Shown here: one piece after another, positions 11,831-20,026 of the stretch
Numbering within the stretch: the stretch's first letter is position 1
How the letters are laid out: every line of letters begins with the position of its first letter
DNA from: Paenibacillus naphthalenovorans
Lineage (GTDB): Bacteria > Bacillota > Bacilli > Paenibacillales > NBRC-103111
Assembly: GCF_900099895.1 (NCBI RefSeq)
Contig: NZ_FNDY01000031.1
Coordinates: 1-54,184 of the forward strand
Length of the DNA: 54,184 bases
Direction: 5' to 3'
Made by a program: the position numbers and the translations under genes
The notes under the pieces: generated by a model
The model's database searches: none
The model's input: the letters and a program-made list of their open reading frames with translations, nothing else
What the model was told of the DNA's origin: nothing

Positions 11831-13390
11831 TTATCCCTCTTCATCCCCTTTGGCTGGATTTGGCCGTTGCCCGGGGGGCTGCCGATATTCGTTCCATTCT
11901 CCGGTCAAGTGCTGGCGCGTGTTCATCATCCAACGCGGAGCCCGCCAAAGGACATCTTTTAAATCGCGACCTTTAAACGGAGCCAGAGGCGACAAATAAG
12001 GCACCCCAAAAGAACGAAGAGTGAGAAGATGATTCAAAATGACAATCACCCCCAGGATCACACCAAGGACTCCCAGGAACCCTGCAAGGAACATCATGGG
12101 GAAACGAAGCAGCCTGACGGCAATTCCAACGGTGAACCGGGGAGCCATAAATGAAGCGATCCCCGTGATGGCCACAACCATCACCATCGGAGCGGAGACG
12201 ATTCCGGCTGCAATAGCCGCTTGACCGATGACAAGCGCCCCGACAATGCTGACGGCTGTACCGATCTGCTTGGGGAGTCTGGCGCCGGCCTCCCGCAGCG
12301 CTTCAAACATGGATTCCATCAGCAAGGCCTCCGCAATAGCGGGAAACGGTACTTGTTCACGCGATTTCACCATGGTTAACAGAAGGGAGGGCGGAATCAT
12401 TTCCTGGTGAAACGTAATGACGGCGACGTAAATGGATGGCCCCAGCAAAGAGATGGAAAAAAACAAATAACGCAGCCAACGGATCGCCGTACCCACAACG
12501 TATCGCTCATAATAATCTTCAGGTGATTGCAGCATGGATAAAAACGTCACCGGAGCGACCAGCACACTGGGGGTTCCGTCGACCAAGACGGCGACATGCC
12601 CTTCCAGCAAGTAGGCGCTTGCCACATCAGGCCGTTCCGTCGAAAGAAGCTGAGGGAAAGGGGAATAAGGATTGTCTTCAATAAATTCCTCGATATACAC
12701 GCTTGCCAACATGCCGTCGATCTCAATCCGCCGTAACCGGCTCATCATTTCCTCGACTAATGCGGGAGCTGCAATTCCCTCGATATAGGCAATGGCGATC
12801 GGCGTTACGGAATAGGTTCCGATGTTCATCGCTTTGATTTTCAAATTCGGACTTCTTACTTTCCGCCGCAGCAAAGTCGTATTGGTCCTTAGCGATTCGA
12901 TGAATCCTTCTCTTGGTCCCCGTAAAACCGACTCGGCCGTAGGCTCTTCAATTGAACGTTTATCCCACTTGGACAATCCGACCGACAATCCTTGGCCTTC
13001 CCGATCCATGAGCAGGACGGGATTCCCGCCGGATATTTCTTCAATGGCATCAGCGACGGTTTTCACAGGTTTGATGGATGAGACGGCAATTTTCTTTCGA
13101 ATGTTCGAAAGGGTATGCTCCAGAGGGAATTCCTGCTGGAGCGGCGCGAGTACATGCTGATCGACCTCTTCGACATGAGTAAGACCTTCGATGTAAATAA
13201 GCACGGCTTTGGTTTGATCGCCAATGAAAAAGTCGTGAAAAATGACGTCGGAACAATTCGCATAAATGCTCTGAAGCAGTTGAAGGTTTTCGTCCAGATG
13301 TTCGGAAAATCCGGTTTGGGTTTTCGGATCTTTGTCTTGCAATCCGGCATTTGCAGACTGTTGCCGATCAGAACGCAGCAGACGATTCAA
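11831..13390 (-). CDS. Spore germinant receptor A subunit (GerAA/GerKA), start disrupted by an A9 tract
   Basis: The GerA-family A subunit (about 519 residues from the TTG at 13390) has a cytoplasmic N-terminal domain. Then comes the conserved core with GPREGFIESLRTNTTLLRRK and, in the C-terminal third, several membrane helices. The TTG has no ribosome site. A good GAGGGG-spaced ATG lies at 13410-13408, followed by GGT and nine A, but that frame closes at TGA after six codons. One extra A would join this ATG to the frame and add MGKKKTF before LNRLL. Either the assembly lacks one A, or slippage restores the frame. It is the first gene of the operon. Confidence 0.88.
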   Translation of the reverse strand: MNRLLRSDRQQSANAGLQDKDPKTQTGFSEHLDENLQLLQSIYANCSDVIFHDFFIGDQTKAVLIYIEGLTHVEEVDQHVLAPLQQEFPLEHTLSNIRKKIAVSSIKPVKTVADAIEEISGGNPVLLMDREGQGLSVGLSKWDKRSIEEPTAESVLRGPREGFIESLRTNTTLLRRKVRSPNLKIKAMNIGTYSVTPIAIAYIEGIAAPALVEEMMSRLRRIEIDGMLASVYIEEFIEDNPYSPFPQLLSTERPDVASAYLLEGHVAVLVDGTPSVLVAPVTFLSMLQSPEDYYERYVVGTAIRWLRYLFFSISLLGPSIYVAVITFHQEMIPPSLLLTMVKSREQVPFPAIAEALLMESMFEALREAGARLPKQIGTAVSIVGALVIGQAAIAAGIVSAPMVMVVAITGIASFMAPRFTVGIAVRLLRFPMMFLAGFLGVLGVILGVIVILNHLLTLRSFGVPYLSPLAPFKGRDLKDVLWRAPRWMMNTRQHLTGEWNEYRQPPGQRPNPAKGDEEG

Positions 13391-13395
13391 GAACG

Positions 13396-13404
13396 TTTTT
13401 TTTT
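13396..13404 (-). repeat. Homopolymer A9 at the 5' end of the germinant receptor A gene
   Basis: Nine consecutive A on the coding (minus) strand lie between ATG-GGT (13410-13405) and the open frame of the GerA-type gene. Nine gives a frame that terminates, while ten would be in frame. It therefore decides whether the best-supported start codon is used. Confidence 0.85.
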
Positions 13405-13500
13405 ACCCATAACAATCCCCTCTCGTCGAAAAATTCAGTCTGGTGGTCAGCGGATAAAACCGCCAAGAGCGAAATACCACTGTTCTCATTCTTGTTTTTC

Positions 13501-13632
13501 CTAGTATGGTTGGTTCATGATCCAAATATGCAAATACTTGGTATTAACGCACATTTTTTTACCCGCGTTTATTATCGCTGTAGAGATTTTGGATTCCGGA
13601 TCAAGCTTAAACTTATGACCTTTGATCGTCAT
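13501..13632 (-). CDS. Possible small basic protein of 43 residues, unrecognised
   Basis: An ATG at 13632 opens a frame that begins MTIKGHKFKLDPESKI and ends WIMNQPY before TAG. It has an AGGGGTG ribosome-like sequence 6 bases upstream. That site is the 3' arm of the hairpin at 13640-13700, so translation could depend on whether the hairpin forms. I do not recognise a family. It lies between mtnB and the germination operon on the same strand. It may also be a chance frame in a leader region, hence the low confidence. Confidence 0.3.
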   Translation of the reverse strand: MTIKGHKFKLDPESKISTAIINAGKKMCVNTKYLHIWIMNQPY

Positions 13633-13639
13633 AAAAATA

Positions 13640-13700
13640 CACCCCTAGAAAGAATCGGAATAACCCGAAGGGGGGGTTCCAATGTCTATTCTAAGGGGTG
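13640..13700 (-). terminator. Bulged hairpin downstream of mtnB
   Basis: CACCCCT-AGAA (13640-13650) pairs with TTCT-A-AGGGGTG (13689-13700). Inside it GGAA/TTCC and CCC/GGG form a second helix. Read on the minus strand, the helix is followed by TATTTTTA. It lies 40 bases after the mtnB stop and is the likely terminator of the proBAC-mtnWXB unit. It also overlaps the ribosome site of the small frame below it. Confidence 0.55.
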
Positions 13701-13740
13701 CATTTCAGTGTTGATTAATTGGAGTTTTTTGCGGTGACCG

Positions 13741-14385
13741 TTATTTTTTGAGCAGAGCAAGGCGGTAAGCATATTCGAACAGGAATTCGAATGCTTCGAG
13801 ATGCCGCTTCGCTTCGAAGGCGTTCGCTCCCCAGGCATAAATTCCGTGCTTACGCAGCAGGATACCGGGAATACGGGGGACAATCGCTCCTTTTACAAGC
13901 TTGGCAATGCTCGGAATGTCGGCGTAGTTGGGCAGAATCGGAATTTCGATTTGCGCTTCCTCTTCCCAAATGTTGAACGCCTTGATCAGTTCTACGCCGT
14001 CTACAGGTACGCTGCCGCGCTCTCCGTACAGCTCGGACACCAGGTTATTGAATACCGTATGTACATGAAAAATGGCGCCGCACCCGGTCGCACGGTAAAT
14101 TTCACAGTGGATCAGCGTCTCCGCAGACGGCTTCAACCCGGTCGCTTCCATCGGCTTGCCGTTCTGGTCCACCAGCAAGTAATCGGAGGGGGTATGGACG
14201 GACTTGTCTTTTCCGCTGGAGGTGATTGCAAAAGCGAACTGATCCGGGGAGAACTCACCCGTGCGAATGGACAAATTGCCGCTTGTGCCCGGAAACCATC
14301 CCCGCTCGGCAAAAATCGTTTTGACTTCGCGAAGCTCGGCAAACGCCTGCTGCTTTTCTTCTAAACGAATGGCGTCGAAACTCAA
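13741..14385 (-). CDS. mtnB: Methylthioribulose-1-phosphate dehydratase
   Basis: This 214-residue class II aldolase-like zinc enzyme dehydrates 5-methylthioribulose-1-phosphate to 2,3-diketo-5-methylthiopentyl-1-phosphate in methionine salvage. Zinc ligands His107 and His109 lie in IFHVHT, with a further His in LRKHGIYAWG. The motif WFPGTSGNLSIR near residue 30 is typical of MtnB. The start is TTG at 14385, one base before the mtnX TGA, with GAGGAG about 10 bases upstream. It is the last gene of the unit. The dioxygenase gene mtnD, which follows mtnB in B. subtilis, is absent here. Confidence 0.93.
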   Translation of the reverse strand: MSFDAIRLEEKQQAFAELREVKTIFAERGWFPGTSGNLSIRTGEFSPDQFAFAITSSGKDKSVHTPSDYLLVDQNGKPMEATGLKPSAETLIHCEIYRATGCGAIFHVHTVFNNLVSELYGERGSVPVDGVELIKAFNIWEEEAQIEIPILPNYADIPSIAKLVKGAIVPRIPGILLRKHGIYAWGANAFEAKRHLEAFEFLFEYAYRLALLKK

Positions 14386-15044
14386 CGTGTTCTCATCTCC
14401 TCAAGCTGCTTAATGACATCGAAAAAATTTTCAAAGGGGTAATAATTCAAGTTCAGCTCCTTGCAGAGCTGCACCAAATGCGCGCGGGCAAAGACGATGT
14501 CCGCGAGCTTGGCCCCTTCAAAATCGGTGACGCTGTCTCCGATCAAAATGCGCTCGTATGACTCGGCAGGATATTGACGGATGATGGTCGTCTTGCACAT
14601 GCCGCAGTCGTTTGCGCAATGCTCGTCGCAGGCATGCGGCCATTCGATCCGAATATGCGATCCGCTGAAGTCGCTGCCGTTGCAGTAAATGTTCTCCTGC
14701 GGGATCGGGAACTGCGACAGAACGGGGTAGACAAAAAAGTCGATTCCGCCGCTGGTCACCAGAAAATGCACGTCCTCGCGGCTGCAGTATTCAAGCAGCT
14801 CCCGAAATCCGGCGCGGATCGTTACGTTGCCTATGGCATAATCTACAACTTCCTGATGCATCGAAGTGGGGAGCAGGGCGAACATGCGCCCGACGCCTTC
14901 GCGAATCGATATCTTTTTGTGAATCACCTGATCCACGAGCGCGTCCCAGCCCGGAGGCTGAAAATGCTTCATGATCGCTACAATGTTGTCGTTCACCGTG
15001 ATGGTTCCGTCGAAATCGCAAAAAATAATCCGATTTTTGCTCAT
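14382..15044 (-). CDS. mtnX: 2-hydroxy-3-keto-5-methylthiopentenyl-1-phosphate phosphatase
   Basis: This 220-residue haloacid-dehalogenase phosphatase removes the phosphate from the product of MtnW. The nucleophile motif DFDGT is at residues 10-14, LVTSGG provides motif II, and GDSVTDFEGA provides the metal-binding motif. The Cys/His-rich stretch HACDEHCANDCGMCK is characteristic of MtnX. It overlaps mtnW by 4 bases and mtnB by 4 bases, forming one coupled unit. The order mtnW-mtnX-mtnB matches that of B. subtilis. Confidence 0.94.
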   Translation of the reverse strand: MSKNRIIFCDFDGTITVNDNIVAIMKHFQPPGWDALVDQVIHKKISIREGVGRMFALLPTSMHQEVVDYAIGNVTIRAGFRELLEYCSREDVHFLVTSGGIDFFVYPVLSQFPIPQENIYCNGSDFSGSHIRIEWPHACDEHCANDCGMCKTTIIRQYPAESYERILIGDSVTDFEGAKLADIVFARAHLVQLCKELNLNYYPFENFFDVIKQLEEMRTR

Positions 15045-16318
15045 TCCTTGATCCCCCAGGCGTCGATCGCCGCTTGCAGCTCCGCGTGCCCGTCAGCCGC
15101 ATATTCGCGAAGCGGTCTGCCAGCCAGGCAGCCGGCGATGGCTTGACGGAAGGCGCGGCCTCCCGCCGCGGCGCCCATCGGATGCCCATGGACTCCGCCT
15201 CCGGCATTGACGACGACTTGATCGCCGAAATCCTTGAGGATCAGAGGCACGAGTCCGGGGTGAATGCCCGCAGACGGAACAGGAAAGCTCTGCGCCAGCG
15301 GGGCTTGTCCGTTTGCGGACAAGGCGTATGCCGATGCGTCTGTGGTCAGCAGCGCTTCTTTGATCGCCATATTCTCTTCCCGCGGCATCACGACCGAGCC
15401 GTAAGGGGAGGGGAACAAGACGAGATCCGCTCCTGCCAGCCGCATCAGCTTGCCGAGCAGAACGCTGGCCGCGATCCCGTGATATGGAGACGGGTAGAAC
15501 GCTCCTGCCATAGCCGGGTGGGCCATAATCGGCACGCGGATATCCGGATGCCGGCTTAACTCGGCCAAGGCATCGAAGCCGTAAGCCAGTACGTTGAAGA
15601 GCAGCGCATTCGCCCCGGCATCGATGGCTTTACGGGCCTGCTCAATCAAACCGAAGGTCGGGCCTGTCAGATTGACGGCATACAGCAGCTTTTGCCCGGT
15701 TGCTTTCTGTGCTTCCGCCGCGGCCTGCATGCAGGCCTCCACACGCCGCTCGATCGGGGTTAGCGGGTTCTCGAACAGGATTTCGTCGTCCTTAATCAAA
15801 TCGACGCCGCCTAAGGCCTGCTGCAGGAACTGCTCGCGCAGGGCCGGAAGATCGTGGCCGATGACCGATTTGAAAATGCTCATTAACAGCGGCCGGTCGT
15901 GAATACCGAGCAGGTCGCGGACGCCCTGAATACCGTATCTCGGCCCGGGAAAGGCGGATAAGAAAGCTTCGGAGAACGAGAGATCGATCAGCTTGATGCG
16001 GCCGTCCATCGACAGCTTGCCGAATACCGTGACGAGCAGGGCAGGGATGTCGCGGCTGAAATTGATATCGGGATAAGCGATTTGAATATCGGCGTATCTT
16101 TCGGATGCGGACTCTCCGGCCGCAGGCTCATGAACCTCCACGCGAACTACGCGGCCCAAATGCTTTTCCATTTCGGCCTTGCGCGCTTGCGGCAGGTCTG
16201 TCCAGCTTCCGACGGTTAATCCGACGGCGATGCCAGCCGCTTTCTTATGAAAATCGGCTTTTTCGTCGTAGCAGCGATAGGTCGCTACGCAATATGCGCC
16301 ATGGGTTTCCACATTCAT
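15041..16318 (-). CDS. mtnW: 2,3-diketo-5-methylthiopentyl-1-phosphate enolase (RuBisCO-like protein)
   Basis: This 425-residue protein belongs to the RuBisCO large-chain superfamily but does not fix CO2. It enolises 2,3-diketo-5-methylthiopentyl-1-phosphate in methionine salvage. The metal/carbamate motif GGVDLIKDDE puts Lys176, Asp178 and Glu179 where active RuBisCO-fold enzymes have KDDE. The C-terminal phosphate site contains VVNAGGGVHGHP. The ATG at 16318 lies only 15 bases after the proC stop, with a weak AGGTG site. There is no room for an S-box riboswitch between proC and mtnW, so it probably shares the pro transcript. Confidence 0.93.
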   Translation of the reverse strand: MNVETHGAYCVATYRCYDEKADFHKKAAGIAVGLTVGSWTDLPQARKAEMEKHLGRVVRVEVHEPAAGESASERYADIQIAYPDINFSRDIPALLVTVFGKLSMDGRIKLIDLSFSEAFLSAFPGPRYGIQGVRDLLGIHDRPLLMSIFKSVIGHDLPALREQFLQQALGGVDLIKDDEILFENPLTPIERRVEACMQAAAEAQKATGQKLLYAVNLTGPTFGLIEQARKAIDAGANALLFNVLAYGFDALAELSRHPDIRVPIMAHPAMAGAFYPSPYHGIAASVLLGKLMRLAGADLVLFPSPYGSVVMPREENMAIKEALLTTDASAYALSANGQAPLAQSFPVPSAGIHPGLVPLILKDFGDQVVVNAGGGVHGHPMGAAAGGRAFRQAIAGCLAGRPLREYAADGHAELQAAIDAWGIKE

Positions 16319-16333
16319 TGCATGACACCTACT

Positions 16334-17203
16334 TTACTTGGTTTGGGAAGTGACGGAGGCGCTGATCGCCGCACCCAGCTCACCGGCGCGTTCGGCGGCG
16401 CGGAGCACGGCCTTCGCGACCGCTTCCGGGAATCCGTGACGATCAAGCGTCTCCAGCGCGGCCTGAGTCGTCCCGTTAGGCGAAGTGACCTTCCGGCGCA
16501 AATCGGCAGGATCTTCCCCGGTGGCCTGTACCATACTGGCAGCGCCAAGGACCGTTTGAACGACAAGCCGCCGCGCTTCTTCAGGTTCAAGCCCTCCCTG
16601 AACGCCGCCCTGGATCATGGCTTCCATCATATAATAAATGTAAGCCGGTCCGCTCCCGGAAACACCGGTAATTGTGTCAAGCAGCGGCTCTTCCACAGTG
16701 GATACGATGCCGGCCGATTCAAACATTTGGACGGCAAGCTGACGGCCTGCCGGCGTGACATTCGGGGAAAAGCTCATTCCGGTCACCCCGAGGCCGATGG
16801 TGCTCGACGTATTCGGCATGGTTCTGACGATAGAGTAATCCGCTGCGTCGAGCAGTGTTTGCATGGTATCGATCGTCAGGCCGGCGATGACGGATACAAG
16901 CAGCTGCTCGGGCCTTATCAGATGCTTGATCTTGGACAGACCCTCAAGGGCATCTTTCGGTTTAAAGGCCAGAACGACGATATGCCCCGTTCGGATGGCG
17001 TCGTCTTTTTCCAATTCGTTGACGGAACTGCGGATGCCGTAACGCTCGCGGAGCTCTTCGAGCCGGGCGCGGTTAGAGCGGTTGATGACAAAAATATTTT
17101 CCCCGTGCACGCCGCCTTTGGTGATCAGTCCGCGAATGATCGCTTCGGCCATCGAGCCGGCTCCGATAAACGTGAATTTCATATGAGACAAGGATGAGGT
17201 CAT
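16334..17203 (-). CDS. proC: Pyrroline-5-carboxylate reductase
   Basis: This 289-residue enzyme reduces pyrroline-5-carboxylate to proline. The Rossmann motif FTFIGAGSMAEAIIRG is near residue 10, and the family signature region TGVSGSGPAYIYYMMEAM lies near residue 175. The C-terminal helical domain contains LRRKVTSPNGTTQAAL, the ProC signature. The ATG at 17203 follows AAAGGAG by 9 bases. It comes 50 bases after proA and immediately before mtnW, completing the proline pathway in a single proB-proA-proC run. Confidence 0.95.
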   Translation of the reverse strand: MTSSLSHMKFTFIGAGSMAEAIIRGLITKGGVHGENIFVINRSNRARLEELRERYGIRSSVNELEKDDAIRTGHIVVLAFKPKDALEGLSKIKHLIRPEQLLVSVIAGLTIDTMQTLLDAADYSIVRTMPNTSSTIGLGVTGMSFSPNVTPAGRQLAVQMFESAGIVSTVEEPLLDTITGVSGSGPAYIYYMMEAMIQGGVQGGLEPEEARRLVVQTVLGAASMVQATGEDPADLRRKVTSPNGTTQAALETLDRHGFPEAVAKAVLRAAERAGELGAAISASVTSQTK

Positions 17204-17253
17204 CTGGGTTACTCCTTTACTGCGTGGAAAAAAGAGAGGCCAAAGGCATGCTC

Positions 17254-18528
17254 TTATCCACGGATTTGTCCGTTTCCGACAATGCGGAATTTGCTTGAGG
17301 TCAAGGCCGGCAAGCCCATTGGACCACGGGCATGCAGCTTCTGCGTGCTGATGCCGATCTCTGCGCCGAAGCCGAATTCAAAGCCATCGGTGAACCGGGT
17401 GGAGGCATTATGATAGACGGCGGCCGCATCCACTTCCGTGAGGAAGCGTTCCGCGTTGGCGGCATTCTCGGTGACGATACACTCCGAGTGCATCGTGCCG
17501 TGGCGGCGGATATGCTCCAGCGCTTCGTCAAGGCTGTCGACAACCCTCACATTGAGGATGTAATCATTATATTCGGTATCCCAGTCTTTATCGGAAGCGG
17601 CCGCGATGGACGGCACAAGCTTCCGTGCGGCCTCGTCGCCGCGCAGTTCCACCCGATGCTGTGTAAACTGTTCTCCAATGATTCCAAGATGACGCTCGGC
17701 GAATTTGCGGTGCACCAGCAGCGTCTCCATCGCGTTGCAAACCGAAGGACGCTGAACCTTGGCATTGATGGCGATCTGAAGAGCCATATCCGGCTGCGCG
17801 CTTTCGTCAATGAAGGTGTGACAGATGCCGGCTCCGGTTTCGATGACCGGTACAGTGGCGTTTTTCACTACATTTTGAATCAGCGAGGCCCCGCCCCGTG
17901 GAATCAGCACATCGAGCAGACCGTTGAGCTTCAGCATTTCGTCGACGGAAGAACGGCTTGGATCCATGATCAGCTGCAGCGCATCCGTAGGGACATCCGT
18001 TTGGGCCAGCGCGGCGTGAAGAACCTCCACTATACGTTTGTTAGAGTAAAGGGCGGATGAGCCGCCGCGCAGCACAACCGCGTTACCGGTTTTCAGGCAC
18101 AAGCCCGCGGCGTCGACCGTAACGTTAGGACGGGCTTCATAGATCATCCCGATGACGCCGATCGGCACCCGCACCTTGCGGATCTTCAAGCCGTTCGGAC
18201 GTTCGAACTCCTCCAGCGTATCGCCAATCGGGTCGGGCAGCGCTACGACCTGCCGCAAGCCTTCGGCCATGGCTTCGATGCGCTGGACGTTCAGCGCCAG
18301 CCTGTCGAGAAGGGACGTGGTGATACCGCTCTCCCTTCCGCGATGCAAATCTTCCGCATTGGCGGCAATGATCGAATCGGCTTCCTGCACCAGGGCATCC
18401 GCCATGCGCAGCAAGGCGTTATTTTTTTGCTCCGTTGTCAACAGATTCAGCTTCGGCGCGGCTTGCTTTGCAAGCCTGGCCTTCTCGACCACTTCGCTGG
18501 GAGCTAAAGTTTGATCCATGTTCGTCAC
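17254..18528 (-). CDS. proA: Glutamate-5-semialdehyde dehydrogenase (gamma-glutamyl phosphate reductase)
   Basis: The enzyme (424 residues from the GTG at 18528) reduces gamma-glutamyl phosphate to glutamate semialdehyde. It belongs to the aldehyde dehydrogenase superfamily. The signature region VPVIETGAGICHTFIDE is near residue 215, and the catalytic Cys lies in RPSVCNAMET. The frame is open 174 bases further upstream, but that part overlaps the end of proB and looks unlike any ProA. AAAGGAG lies 9 bases before the GTG, whereas the ATG at 18537 touches the ribosome site. It is co-directional with proB (46-base gap). Confidence 0.94.
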   Translation of the reverse strand: MTNMDQTLAPSEVVEKARLAKQAAPKLNLLTTEQKNNALLRMADALVQEADSIIAANAEDLHRGRESGITTSLLDRLALNVQRIEAMAEGLRQVVALPDPIGDTLEEFERPNGLKIRKVRVPIGVIGMIYEARPNVTVDAAGLCLKTGNAVVLRGGSSALYSNKRIVEVLHAALAQTDVPTDALQLIMDPSRSSVDEMLKLNGLLDVLIPRGGASLIQNVVKNATVPVIETGAGICHTFIDESAQPDMALQIAINAKVQRPSVCNAMETLLVHRKFAERHLGIIGEQFTQHRVELRGDEAARKLVPSIAAASDKDWDTEYNDYILNVRVVDSLDEALEHIRRHGTMHSECIVTENAANAERFLTEVDAAAVYHNASTRFTDGFEFGFGAEIGISTQKLHARGPMGLPALTSSKFRIVGNGQIRG

Positions 18529-18574
18529 GATGACCATCTCCTTTAGGATACGATTGATGAATGAACGGCACCGT

Positions 18575-19696
18575 TCATTTGACCGCTGTAGAGAGCGTAA
18601 TCCATTCGTCCCGGTGAATGACTTCGATCCGGGAAACGTCAATTCTTTTTTGGACTTCTTCGGTGCTGAGACCCCGGACGGCTTGAAGCTGCCATGCGGC
18701 ATAGTTCACGACACCGCGGCCGATCGTCCGGAGCGTAGGTCCGGCCACTTCAATGACGTCGCCGGGATGAAAGTCGCCTATAACTTCCTTGACGCCTGCC
18801 GGGAGCAGGCTTTTGCCGCGCGTTACCAGGGCAATCTCCGCGCCTTCGTCCACGATAACCTTGCCGTGCGGCTGAGAGTGAAAACCGAGCCACTGCTTTT
18901 TCATCGGGAGATTGTGCGCGCTCGTATCAAAGTAAGTGCCCTTACCCGTTCCTTCAACGGCAAGCAGCATATCGCCCGGGTCTGCGACGCGCCCGACGAA
19001 TACGGGTACGCCGCCGCGCATCGCAATCCGGGCCGCCTCGACCTTGGAGCGCATGCCGCCGGTTCCGACCATGGAGCCGGAGTCGCCGGCGATGCTGTAC
19101 ACTTCCTCGTCAATCTCAGATACGCGGTCGATCCGTTTGGCCCCGGCGTTCTTGCGCGGGTCTGCCGTATACAGTCCGTCGGTATCGGTGATGATCACCA
19201 GCCTGCGGGCACGGACGAGATTGGCTACCAGCGCGGACAGGGTATCGTTGTCGCCGAATTTGAGCTCGTCGACGGAGACGGTATCATTCTCGTTGATAAT
19301 TGGCAGGATGCCGTGCCGCAACAATTCCTCTATCGTCATCTGAGCGTTATGGATTCGTTTACGGCTTACAAAATCGGAGCGGGTCAGCAGGATTTGTCCG
19401 ACACGGATCTCATGCTGCCCGAAAGCCGCTTGGTAGGCCTGCATAAGCAGCGCCTGGCCGACGGAAGCGGAAGCCTGCTTCTCGTGCAGCAGCTTGGGAC
19501 GTACGGTATAGCCCATTTCCCGAAAGCCTGCCGCCACTGCGCCTGAAGTAACAAGCAGCACAGCATACCCTTGTCTGCGGAGCTGAGCAAGCTCCGCGGC
19601 AAAAAACCGGATTTTGGCTTGGTTCAAACCGCCTTCATCGGAGGTGAGCGAGCTGCTGCCGATTTTGACTACAATCGTTTGCTGCATCTGGATCAC
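18575..19696 (-). CDS. proB: Glutamate 5-kinase with C-terminal PUA domain
   Basis: This 373-residue enzyme phosphorylates glutamate, the feedback-controlled first step of proline synthesis. The amino-acid kinase domain shows TIVVKIGSSSLT at the N-terminus, LVTSGAVAAG and INENDTVS. A PUA domain follows from about residue 280 (GKVIVDEGA onward). The GTG at 19696 has AAGGA about 5 bases upstream, and an ATG three codons later is an alternative. It is the first gene after the T-box leader. Confidence 0.95.
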   Translation of the reverse strand: MIQMQQTIVVKIGSSSLTSDEGGLNQAKIRFFAAELAQLRRQGYAVLLVTSGAVAAGFREMGYTVRPKLLHEKQASASVGQALLMQAYQAAFGQHEIRVGQILLTRSDFVSRKRIHNAQMTIEELLRHGILPIINENDTVSVDELKFGDNDTLSALVANLVRARRLVIITDTDGLYTADPRKNAGAKRIDRVSEIDEEVYSIAGDSGSMVGTGGMRSKVEAARIAMRGGVPVFVGRVADPGDMLLAVEGTGKGTYFDTSAHNLPMKKQWLGFHSQPHGKVIVDEGAEIALVTRGKSLLPAGVKEVIGDFHPGDVIEVAGPTLRTIGRGVVNYAAWQLQAVRGLSTEEVQKRIDVSRIEVIHRDEWITLSTAVK

Positions 19697-19724
19697 TCTT
19701 TTCCTTACTTTGTCTTATCAATAC

Positions 19725-19957
19725 AAAAAGGCCCCGTCCTGCTAAGGACGAAAGCCTCTACTTCCGCGGTACCACCTTACTTGATGAAAAAATCATCCGT
19801 CTCCGTCCCCGTTAACGGCAGGGAGTGCCGTCCAACTCTTCGTTGGCCGTTCAGGGGCGGGTTCGGAAGGCTCCACGGTAAATTCTCGCAGCCATCGGAA
19901 TTTACTCTCTGGACGTGCAGGGGGCTTCCTACTAGTCCCGTCATAACGTTTGCTTTT
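19725..19957 (-). ncRNA. T-box riboswitch leader, probably proline-tRNA sensing
   Basis: On the minus strand the leader contains the AGAGAG element of Stem I and the T-box core AAGGTGGTACCGCGG (antiterminator, 19764-19778). Next is a terminator whose arms AGGCTTTCGTCC and GGACGGGGCCT flank TTAGCA, with five T (19725-19757). In the Stem I 3' strand, GAACCCGCC (about 19864-19856) offers CCC or CCG as specifier, both proline codons. Uncharged tRNA-Pro would stabilise the antiterminator and allow proB expression. The class is secure. The specifier register is inferred. Confidence 0.93.
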
Positions 19958-19963
19958 CATTTA

Positions 19964-19992
19964 AGAATAACATGCGTGGTAAGGTTTGTAAA
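19964..19992 (-). promoter_or_regulatory. Promoter of the T-box/proB transcript
   Basis: On the minus strand TTTACA (19992-19987) and TATTCT (19969-19964) are separated by 17 bases. A TG lies one base ahead of the -10 box, making it extended. It lies directly ahead of Stem I of the T-box and only 35 bases downstream of the mtnE stop. The GC-rich inverted repeat at about 20000-20025 between them has no T-run. Confidence 0.75.
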
Positions 19993-20026
19993 GGCGGGAA
20001 GCGCGGCCGCCCGGCCGCCGGCCGGA

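Noticed and set aside
13640..13700. Possible attC-like or transposon-end structure downstream of mtnB
   Set aside because: The bulged stem is superficially similar, but there is no integrase, cassette or target duplication nearby, and its position fits a terminator.
18529..18702. N-terminal extension of proA by 58 codons
   Set aside because: It overlaps the end of proB, is Ser/Lys-rich and non-conserved, while AAAGGAG precedes the GTG at 18528.
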